64,000 nt of DNA from Avena insularis (Eukaryota > Streptophyta > Magnoliopsida > Poales > Poaceae). The stretch is taken from contig CM042685.1 in assembly GCA_023614405.1 (NCBI GenBank), positions 189,568,257-189,632,256 of the forward strand, read 5' to 3'. Under the pieces are notes generated by a model. It searched no databases. It worked only from the letters and a program-made list of their open reading frames with translations, and was not told the DNA's origin. Positions 55,801 through 64,000 of the stretch are shown here, piece after piece; position 1 is the first letter of the stretch, and each line of letters begins with the position of its first letter. The translations under genes and the position numbers were made by a program.

Positions 55801-57806
55801 CAAGAACTACATTGTTTAACAAGCAAAGAATGCAGCCATAACATGTATATCCTCTATATACCTAAGCTGAACAATTCTAGTCTTTTCTCTTCTGCCAAAT
55901 ATTTCTTAGATTTCTCTTTCAATATTTCTTTATCCTTTTAAAAGAATCTATCAACATCAACAGTGGTGCCATACTTATGACACATAGTCCAAAACATGTA
56001 TAGTTAAATACCAATGTCTTTGGACTTGCACTTTGAAGTAGATCACCATCATCAAATGTTTGATGTTCTTTCAAATTCCATTCTTTAGTAATATTTTAGT
56101 GTAGTAAACATTTTACCAACATCAAATATTCATCCTTATCATGGAACTATTCATGATCAAGCCACTTTAGCTTATAAGGGTGAATTGCGAGTATAATGTT
56201 GCTCTCCAAAACCTTTTGGAGAATTAGGACGACTAGCATCTCCAACCTTTTGAAAATTCTCATCAAATATGAGAACACAAACTTTGCTATATTATACTCT
56301 ATCATGTTGTAATCAAAACATAGTTTTAGATATCGCAATATCTTCCACATATGATGGTTTCCGAAATAATTCTTTCAGCTCCTAGATAACCTTGATATTA
56401 AAACAATCTTTTGAATATCCAGAATCATGGACATAAACATGATACTTATTTACTAACACTGGAATTGTTACTCTTAATTTAATACCAATTATTAAACTTC
56501 ACAGAGTAACCGAAACTTACTGAAAGTTTGCAATAGGACTTTTAAACTTTAGATCAACACTTCAAAACAATACGATACCAGTTCGTAAAGTAACTAACAA
56601 ATTTTTTATAGTTCTATTATCTCAATTATAACTAAGCGCAAGGTGATAAACGGATGCAAATGACTACAAGAACGATGCAAATTCACTTTGATTTAACTTA
56701 TGATAAATAGTGTTCAACTTTTAATCATATTGTTGTTGAACTCCCACTCAAAACAATATCCCTCACATTATTTTAGTGATTACATGAACCAAATCCACTA
56801 TACCAAGTCCGATCATCACGTGATATGATGTAGTTTCAAAGGCGAGCAATCATCATGTTCATCATTTCATCTATATGACTCATGTTTTACCTTTCGGTAT
56901 TTCGTGTTCCGAGACCATGTATGTACATGCTAGGCTCATCAAGATGTAACCTTAGTTTCCGCATGAGCAAATCTGACTTGCTCCCGTTGTATACACTCGC
57001 GGAATCTAACACACTCGATCATCATGTGGTGCTTCAAAACAATGAGCTTTGGCAACGGTTCCTACTAAGGATGAACACTTTATAACTTGATATTTTGTGA
57101 GAGGAATCATCTTATAATGATACCGTCGCGATATAAGAAATACAAGATGCATAAAAGGATTAACATCACATGCAATTCATAATATGTGATATGATATGGC
57201 ATTTCTTCTTGTGCTTATGATCTCCATCTTCAAGCACGAACATGATCAATGGCACCGCTTCATGATTGTCGTCCACCAGCATCAACTATTACAACTATTT
57301 TGAATAATAGACAAACATGTCTTAAGGAAATTAAAAGACAACCATAAGGCTCCTACCGTTTGCTGACTTACAATAAAGAACATTGCATACATCATATATA
57401 ATCACAATCATGGTCATATCACATCACAACACACCCCTGCAAAACAAAGTTAGACGCCTCTAATTTTCTTTGCATGTTTTACGTGGTTTGGATCTTTTAG
57501 TAAGTGTCATTCTAACTTACAAACAAGAACCACAACGTTGATACTAGTATTGTCAATCACTCGTTGTAAATTGAATCTTCACTATGTTGGGAGAAACAGG
57601 CACCCACAAAGCCACTTATGCAATACAAGTTGCATGTCAAGCGTGGAGCAAGTCTCATGAACGATGTCATGTAAGGTTAGCCTGGGTCGCTTCATCCCAC
57701 CATCCCGCAAGATGAAAAGTACACAAGAAGCAATCAACAACAAAAGCATCAACGCCCACAATGACCATTGTGTTCTACTCGTGCAACAGATCTACATATA
57801 GACACG
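52867..57806 (-). pseudogene. Decayed internal region of Copia C
   Basis: About 4.9 kb with no minus-strand frame above ~70 residues, yet clearly homologous along its length to the internal region of Copia A (for example 52867-52920 and 31815-31870). The stretch 54240-54560 corresponds to the RT remnant of Copia A, with additional deletions. No catalytic motif is preserved. Confidence 0.75.
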
Positions 57807-57818
57807 GCTCTGATACCA
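57807..57818 (-). other. Primer-binding site of Copia C
   Basis: GCTCTGATACCA, one base before the LTR start, initiator Met tRNA type. Confidence 0.9.
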
Positions 57819-57819
57819 C

Positions 57820-59649
57820 TGTAGGGGTTCGTAGCATGGAAAACAAAAAAAATCTACCGCATGAACACAAACAAGCCAAGATCTATCTACTGGATTGTAG
57901 CAACGAGTCGATTAGAGTACTCACCCTTGAAGATTCCAAAGAAGTTAACGAGAGTAGATTCCTGTGGGTGATGTAGTCATGCACTTTACGATCTTAAGAT
58001 CGCGTAGATGATCCTTCCGACGCTGCGTTCTGGCAGCGCTTCCGCAGTCGGTCACACATTCGGTACTCGATGAAGACCTTCCTCTCCCTTGTTCCAGCAG
58101 GAAGCGGAGGTTGTAGTTCTCTCCTCGCAATTCCGGTAGCACGAGAGCGTGGTGTCGGAAGTAGAGGGAAGATCCTGCAGGGCTTCGCCTAAGCCGGAGC
58201 AGGTTATGGTGGAGAAATAGGGTTCCCTGGTGATCTAGGGTTTAGAGGCCGGAGAGGAGGAGGTGGAGGAGTCGGCGGCGGTGTGGGGAGGGGCTGGTGT
58301 TGTGTGTCTCTTGGGGCACCCCCTCCCCTCTATTTATGAGAGGGAGGGAAGCTTGGGAGAGGGGAGTTTGAATCCTTCCCCAACTCCCTCTCCTTGTTGG
58401 CTTGTGGTGGAGGGAAAGAAGGATTCTTTCCTTCCTCCATCAAGATACATTGTCCCAGTTTGACTTTTTAAACTTGCCTTTTGACTTTCAATTTGGAGCT
58501 CAATTTATTTCTTACAAATGCCCAACCAAGTGACCTAGGACATGATGCAATCATTCCACTTTTTCATGACACATTCATGTACCCTTCCCCTTCCGGTCTG
58601 GTGAACCTTCTAGACCCTTCTAGATCATTCCGGTGAAAACACCGGAATCATTCCCGAACTCCGGAATTGGACTTTCCTTATATGAATCTTATTCTTCGGA
58701 CCATTTCGCATCTCCTCGTGATATCCCGGATCTCATCCGAGACTCCGAACAATATTCGGTCTCCATACTTACATTCCGTATCTACTAAACAACATCGAAT
58801 CCTTAATTGTGTCTCCCTACTGTTCGTGAATTATGCAGACATGACCGAGACTCTTCTCCGATCAATAACCAATAGAGGAATCTGGAAATTCATATGGATC
58901 CCACATATTTCTACGATTAATTTACGATCGAATGAACCACTTACATACGATACCAATTTCCCTTTGTTTCGCGATAGTTTACTTATCCGAGGTCTGATCG
59001 TCGGTATCTCTGCATACCTAGTTCAACCTCGTTACCGATAAGTACTCTTTTCTCGTTGCCATGATATGTGATCCCTTGTGATCCAGTCAGATGCTTGCAA
59101 GATAATTGGATGACATGCCACCGAGAGGGCCCAGAGTATATCTATCTGTCATATGGATGGACAAATCCCACTCTTGATCCATGTGCCTCAACACATACTT
59201 TCCGAACACTCAATGCCACCTTTATAGCCACCTAGTTACGGTGTGGTGTTTGATGTCATCAAAGCATCCATCCGGTGATGGTGATTAGCATGATCTCATG
59301 GTTGAAGGAATTAGGTTACTATGTATCAGAAAGCTTATAGCAAACGAACTATTGAAATGACTTGATCTTTATGCTACGCTTATCTATAGGAGTATGTCCA
59401 TCACACCATTCTCCTAATGATATGATTTTGTTGTTAATAACATCTCAATGTTCATGATCCATGATCATATATTAACCAACAAGCTAGTTTAACAAGAGGC
59501 TTTACTAGGGACTCTTTGATGTTTACAAATCACACAAGTATTAATGTTTCCGGTTAATACAATTATAGCATGGTATGTAAACATTTATCATAAGCATGAA
59601 GATATGATAATAACCTTTTTATTATTGCCTCTTGGGCATATCTCCAACA
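57820..59649 (-). repeat. 5' LTR of Copia C
   Basis: 1830 bp, complete. A minus-strand TATA-like CATAAATAG lies at 58330-58338. On the plus strand it ends CATATCTCCAACA, followed by the ATTTG duplication. Confidence 0.92.
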
Positions 59650-60311
59650 ATTTGGTTAGCTCGGAATACTGCGAAGGACACGAAGATGATCAAGGACCCG
59701 AAGCTAGGGGATAATCGGGCTCGCTTCCATACAAAGAAATGGTGAGCATTACAAGATCCAACACCACGGGCTCTGGCGAAACCTAAGGATCACTGGCTCC
59801 CGCCTGAGATGGGATGGCACAAAGTCAATGCTAATGTGGCGATGGCGAAGGAGGGTGGCAGTGGCGGAGGGGGTGCGGTCGTTCGCGATCACCATGGGGG
59901 TTTCCTTGCAGGAACTTGCCATTTTTTCCTCACTGTCAAGTCCGGAGGAGGCCGAAGTTAGGGCATGCAGGAGGGCGTTGGAGTTGGCTCAGGAGTTTAA
60001 CCTATGGAGAACCATCTTGGAAACAGATTGCAAAGGTATAGTGTCCAAGCTGGCAAGTGCAGACCGAGATAGATCGGTTGTAGGTCCACTTATTAAAGAA
60101 GTGAAGGTGTTGCTTCGATCGTTCGATTATCGTGTGATCAAATGGGCAAGGCGTACTGCTAATGGTGTTGCTCATATATTAGCTAAGGATGGCTACGGAC
60201 TTAAGTTATGTAAGGTTTGGTTTCAGGTTCCACATAAATGTATCGTGAACTACCTCACTATGGATTTATCCGAGCAGTTTTAATAAACGCAGCAAGTTTC
60301 TTTAAAAAAAA
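59650..60311 (+). pseudogene. LINE segment 3: RNase H and poly(A) end
   Basis: After ATTTG the LINE frame continues (IWLARNTAKDTKMIKDPKLG, a TGA at about 59743, then HWLPPEMGWHKVNAN). It enters the plant non-LTR RNase H (RVT_3) domain: GGGGAVVRDHHGGFLAGTC, then, after a frameshift near 59930, EAEVRACRRALELAQEFNLW, LETDCKGIV and RRTANGVAHILAKDG. The stop is at 60281-60283 and an A-rich run at 60304-60311 is probably the poly(A) tail. This RNase H is typical of plant L1-type LINEs. Confidence 0.82.
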
Positions 60312-61009
60312 CTATGACTGATGCGGCGGCCGATTGACATACCTTGACGATCAATTCGCGAGGTCTAGCGGTCGATTCGCGGCGGGAGCGGTCGATTTGC
60401 GAAAGGCGGGCAACCGACTCGCCCTATAGGTCCGACGCAACAGAGCTCCGTGGAGGATCCATGGCGGCACCTCGCGCAGGTAGGATCCCTTCCGTGTTGC
60501 GCCCAACGAGCTCTACCGGTTGGGGAAGGGGTGCGGTGGGCTGCGGTGGTGCGTCCGCCGGCCAGAATCGAGGCGAGGAGGTGCAAGTGGGACGGGATCT
60601 GCAGCGGCGCACGGCGGCGGCGGAGCTCGTGCCAAGCAGGGTAGGTAGCTGAAACTTCCTTCGCGCCACTACCTTACAGGCGATGGGGTTGGTCTGGAAA
60701 AGAGCTCTCAACATGCGTATATGTGGGTCGGAAGTCTGAATTTGCTGTTTGGAAAAAGTCCATTTCAAACCTTAAATTCGTAGATGTTCGGCGATTTAAA
60801 CCCTGAACTTGAAATCCCTGTTGTTTGTACCCTGAACTATTAAATCCTGGTCTAAAATAAACCCTAAACCTGGTTGACCAATGCCACGTAGGCGAATTTT
60901 TACAAAAAAGACCAACAAAATTGTCAATTCCAATAAGGTGGTCCCTAACCTCACGTTGTTCTCTCCCTGGACTCAGACCACATGTCAGCGTCGTTTCCGT
61001 CGAGCGATA
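60312..61009. other. Unassigned sequence between LINE and gene region
   Basis: 60344-60652 is a CpG-rich plus-strand frame of 102 residues, rich in Arg/Gly/Ala, with no domain I recognise. It could be a captured gene fragment or chance. 60760-60990 is non-coding with repeated short words around CCCTGAACT and AAACCCTAAACC. Confidence 0.45.
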
Positions 61010-61219
61010 GATGGCTCAAGCACATCCCGCGCGCGGTAGAGTAACTCAATCAAATCGATTAAATTTCTTATGTGAATCTCTTAAACAAGGCAATAATCTT
61101 GCTACCAAATTTGCTGTTTTGCCGATCGTCGCTTATACGGTGTCTGGTCCGGAACTTTTTACAATCGAAACGGCAAAACAGCCATTATTTTGCGGATGCT
61201 AAGTCTGCTAGAGTTGCTC
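61010..61219 (-). mobile_element. Possible PIF/Harbinger-like terminus
   Basis: GTCTGCTAGAGTTGCTC at 61203-61219 reads on the minus strand as GAGCAACTCTAGCAGAC, a terminus resembling the PIF-like ends at 2521 and 5038. The other end and the expected TTA flanks were not found, so this is weak. Confidence 0.3.
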
Positions 61220-61499
61220 CGATGCTTGCATGGCCTCAAGCCGGGCGATGAAATACAGTTCGTATGGGCAGTACCTGAATACCGCTATATCGCTGCTTCT
61301 CTCCCGAACCGTGCACACCTCCTCCGTCTGGACTCTGGAGGTACACATTTATACTGTTTCACGTCTCATGCAAGATGGACAGCTTTTCGAATTGAAAAAA
61401 AAAACAGGAACAAACACACAAGAACAGGATCGTACACGTTCGTACCAATCTCCTCCGATCACAGAATCACGTCGCACAAGATCAACGCCGACGATCTAG

Positions 61500-62651
61500 C
61501 TAGCTCGTTTTTTGTTCACCCGCCGCTGATGCGTTGGGCTGATCGGTTCCCTGCCGGAGGATCATCTCCACGGCGGTTGGCCGCACGAGCGGCTGCGGCA
61601 GCCCGGGCAGCTCGGCGAGCGCGGCGGCGGTGGGCACGCGCGCGTAGTAGATCCTGCAGTTGTCCTTCTCGGCCGCCGCAAGATCGGTCTCGATCTCCTT
61701 CCGGAGCCGCTTGGTCGCGTCCCGCACCGGCCCTGCCACCTTCCAGAGCGAGCCCTTGGCCCCGTCCAGGGAGGCCAGCCCCTGCCTGAACCGCGCGATC
61801 GCCTCGCCCACGCCGTCCCCGTCGCCCTTCTCGCGCAGCACCCGCGCCGACAGGAGGCACGCCTCGCCCCGGAAGTAGGCCGCCTTCACCTGCGCGTGCA
61901 CCTGCCACGACTTGTCGATCTCGGTGGCCGACACCATGGTGCCCTGCGCCCGGTCGTAGTCCAGGCTCACCTGCTGCGCGACCTTGGAGCACAGCGCCAG
62001 CGGCTTTCCCCCGCCGACGGCGAGCTCGAAGTAGCACTCCAGCGCCTGCGCGAGCATCATCACCTCGAACGCCTCCATGCACGCGCCGGACATGTGCTTC
62101 AGCCGGTCGCCGCTCGGCGCCTTATTATTATTACTATCCCCGGACGATGATAGCTCCGAGGCCAGGGCCCTCAGGAAGCCCGCCGCGTCGCAGAGCGCGG
62201 CGCACGCCCGCCGGATCCCGTCCGGCCCGCGCCTGTCCTCCTCCGCCGCCGCGCGGGTCTCCTCCACCGCCATCGCGAACAGCGCCACCGCGCGCTCCTT
62301 GGCCAGGGCCATGTACGTCCTGCGGAGCGCGAAAGGCCCGGCGTCGTGCCACGCGAGGCAGAGGTGCTTCCGGCCCGTCCTCGCGATCGCCGCGTCGAAG
62401 CGCGGCGCCACGGCGTCGAGCTCGCGGACGTAGGCGCGGAGGCGTTCGCCGCGCTCCTTGGGGCCGGTCTTCTTCTCCGAATAGGACATGACGAGGAGGC
62501 CGCGGCAGCGGATGAAGGGCCCCAGGTCGACGTCCTTGTCGAAGGCCGAGACGTCCTGCTTCTCCGTGGACATGAAGGCCATCGGCGTCTTGACAGGAAG
62601 CGACAGCATCGTCATCGGCGCCGCCGTCGATCGCCGGAACGGGGACTGCAT
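61500..62651 (-). CDS. BRO1-domain protein (383 aa), host gene
   Basis: A single uninterrupted, GC-rich frame typical of grass genes. The body is all-helical and ends with the plant BRO1-domain signature (NCRIYYARVPTAAALAELPG, followed by a Pro-rich segment). Other conserved stretches: LKHMSGACMEAFEVMMLAQA (about residues 187-206), QVHAQVKAAYFRGEACLLSA (about residues 254-273). BRO1 domains (yeast Bro1, animal ALIX) bind ESCRT-III subunits at endosomes; plant single-domain members are much less studied. The C-terminal V and Pro-rich ALIX domains are absent, which fits the short plant class. The start ATG at 62649-62651 is first in frame; Met13 and Met15 are alternatives. CGAG|GTACGTACG just before the ATG resembles a donor, so a 5' intron is possible. 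It lies next to a second minus-strand gene at the window edge. Confidence 0.85.
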   Translation of the reverse strand: MQSPFRRSTAAPMTMLSLPVKTPMAFMSTEKQDVSAFDKDVDLGPFIRCRGLLVMSYSEKKTGPKERGERLRAYVRELDAVAPRFDAAIARTGRKHLCLAWHDAGPFALRRTYMALAKERAVALFAMAVEETRAAAEEDRRGPDGIRRACAALCDAAGFLRALASELSSSGDSNNNKAPSGDRLKHMSGACMEAFEVMMLAQALECYFELAVGGGKPLALCSKVAQQVSLDYDRAQGTMVSATEIDKSWQVHAQVKAAYFRGEACLLSARVLREKGDGDGVGEAIARFRQGLASLDGAKGSLWKVAGPVRDATKRLRKEIETDLAAAEKDNCRIYYARVPTAAALAELPGLPQPLVRPTAVEMILRQGTDQPNASAAGEQKTS

Positions 62652-62900
62652 CGTACGTACCTCGCGACGTGGATCGAGACTTGGAGAGTTGTTGTGGACG
62701 TGCGACGAGTAGTAATCTTCTTCTTGTTCCTTGTGGAGGGAGTCCGGCCGTGAGTAAAACCAGTACCGATCGAGAAGTATTAAGAGTGGGGTTTAGGTTT
62801 ATGGAGGAGGAAAGGGGTTGGATTAATTGTAGGATCGGGGCGAAGGACTCGCGAGTTGGATTCGGATTAAGAGGTTAACTGGGGAACGTACGGAGTTCGA
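62652..62900 (-). promoter_or_regulatory. 5' UTR and proximal promoter region of the BRO1 gene
   Basis: Read on the minus strand, a TATA-like CCATAAACCTAAACC lies about 150 bases before the ATG, followed by C/T-rich sequence. The assignment is by position and composition only. Confidence 0.35.
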
Positions 62901-63757
62901 TTAATCAAGCCAAGCCATGTGGTCTCTCGTTAAACTCTTGGACTGGACTGGATTTTATCTTTCTTTTTTTTTGGCGGGGGCGGGAAGCGTGCCGGGCCAA
63001 CGCGGTGCCGTTATTGACGTGGAATGTCAACAGCTTCAGTTTTCTTCAGATGGGTTTCAGTTATTTTTGTTCTTGAGATGTCAAAAAAAAATGTACTCCA
63101 GGATGTTAGCCCCGGCCGATGTGTAACGCGAGATTTTCTTCTTCATTCCTACCAAAGAAATTGAAACGAATTCTTGTGGGATTTTGTCCATGTACGTCCA
63201 AGTATCATCAAGGTGCTGAAAAAGTTTCTTTCTTTTCTCGGAAAGTACTTGATCATATCACCTCTCAGTCTCAAATGCAGCTTCATGGAGGCCTTGCTTG
63301 CAGTCAGTACTGAAAGCAACAGTTCCGGTCAGACCCAGCACATTGGCTCAAGCCTGAACATATATCCGCCTAATTAAAATGGGTGCACTTCCAGGTAATA
63401 CTGTACTAGATTATTTTTACATTCTGCAAATTTCTTTCCTGTTCACTAATGCCAATTCCGTTGCCTAGTCTGCAAATTTCGAGCTGAGCATCAGAACATG
63501 GCTAGAAAGTACTTGGAAGTTTGCTCACCACAGAATGAGACTGAAACTGAACGAGAAAAACAGTAGTACATGGAAAAAAGAAATCAAGACCGGCCAACCA
63601 ACATCATAACAATACACTACAAATAACCAAGAAAATGCATGGAAATGACAACGACACTGTGTCTTTCTCAAACTAGACAAAAATTTCTGTGACAGGCACA
63701 TGTTTCTTCATGATTCGGCCATCATCAACAGTCTTTGCCGAGTCCTATCTAGCTTGA
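62901..63757. other. Intergenic region and 3' UTR of the edge gene
   Basis: No further gene or repeat recognised. The last ~150 bases before 63758 are probably the 3' UTR of the minus-strand gene that follows. Confidence 0.5.
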
Positions 63758-64000
63758 TTAATGCTTTGCTTTCTTCTTAGGATGGGGTTTCCTCTTCATT
63801 TTTGAGGATGTCTTATTTGATGGTTGGTACTTGTTCCGTTTCTTCAACTTCTCCTTCTTCTGTTTCTTCCATGCGCTGTCTGGGTCTACAAAGTCTTCAT
63901 CGCTGTCATCTTCAACAGGAGCAGAGCCATCCTCATCTGATTCCATATCATCATTCTCGTCTTCCTCTTCCTCGTCTGAACTCAGGACCAAATCCTCAAC
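63758..64000 (-). CDS. C-terminal part of an acidic/lysine-rich nuclear-type protein (partial)
   Basis: The minus-strand frame is open to the window edge and ends in TAA-equivalent position 63758. The visible 80 or so residues are first acidic ([20 protein letters not shown], then [16 protein letters not shown]) and then strongly basic ([24 protein letters not shown]), with no start codon of its own. Such acidic-then-Lys tails are common in nucleolar and chromatin proteins; a WDR55-like WD-repeat protein is one candidate I considered but cannot show. The N-terminal domains lie outside the window. Confidence 0.65.
   Translation of the reverse strand, partial: VEDLVLSSDEEEEDENDDMESDEDGSAPVEDDSDEDFVDPDSAWKKQKKEKLKKRNKYQPSNKTSSKMKRKPHPKKKAKH

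Larger units (their letters stand above)
51400..59649 (-). mobile_element. Copia element C (BARE/Angela-like)
   Basis: Complete minus-strand element with LTRs at 51400-52866 and 57820-59649, PBS complement at 57807-57818 and polypurine tract at 52867-52880. The identical target duplication ATTTG lies at 51395-51399 and 59650-59654. On the minus strand the LTRs start TGTTGGAGATATGCCC. The internal region is homologous to that of Copia A and equally decayed. Confidence 0.92.

Noticed and set aside
57807..57818. tRNA-like sequence at PBS positions
   Set aside because: These are 12-18-base primer-binding sites complementary to tRNA 3' ends, not tRNA genes; no cloverleaf is present.
61516..62753. 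Several long GC-rich ORFs on both strands around the BRO1 gene
   Set aside because: They are frame shadows of the high-GC coding sequence; only the 383-aa minus frame has a coherent domain.

Overview
This is a stretch of repeat-dominated plant nuclear DNA. I infer a Triticeae grass (wheat, barley, rye or Aegilops type) from BARE/Angela-like Copia LTRs, Stowaway MITEs with the CTCCCTCCG-type end, long-LTR chromovirus and Tat-type Gypsy elements, and a GC-rich intronless host gene at the right edge. No prokaryotic, organellar or CRISPR signal was seen. Only the last ~2.5 kb holds host genes: a BRO1-domain protein (61500-62651, minus) and the acidic/lysine-rich C-terminus of a second gene (63758-64000, minus).

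Layout. 1-2242: 3' part of an LTR, PBS and broken gag of an Athila-like Gypsy element. 2243-4838: PIF-like fragment and two Stowaway elements. 4839-7778: a hAT element with a perfect 8-bp target duplication, itself carrying a 1.8-kb PIF/Harbinger element (5038-6855). 7797-28267: a ~20-kb Tekay-type chromovirus (3-kb LTRs, chromodomain) whose gag is split by an 8-kb non-autonomous Athila-like element (13045-21092). 28268-29790: small repeats. 29796-60311: one LINE cut into three pieces by two minus-strand Copia elements (A, 30207-51258; C, 51400-59649). Copia A's right LTR is split by a 12.8-kb Tat-type Gypsy element (B, 36892-49691) and later by an 82-bp Stowaway (50091-50172). Target duplications or empty sites support most of these nestings, so insertion order can be read directly.

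The most interesting biology is the accessory coding capacity of two retrotransposons. The Tekay element has two intact-looking extra ORFs (165 and 269 aa) between PBS and gag. The ATG of each ORF, and of gag, directly follows a 3' splice-acceptor-like YAG, and the LTR carries an ordered set of CTG|GTRAG-type donors present in both LTR copies. This suggests a multi-exon leader spliced alternatively to three start codons. Element B carries, antisense to gag-pol and between integrase and 3' LTR, an apparent multi-exon gene with a PF04195-like N-terminus and coiled coils, plus a second antisense exon cluster. It also has repeated copies of its polypurine-tract region, and a polyprotein frame that is open from inside the 5' LTR through the primer-binding site.

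Most pol genes here are broken by stops, frameshifts or lost catalytic residues. Intron/exon and function statements are inferences from sequence alone. Family names beyond the superfamily/clade level were not assigned.
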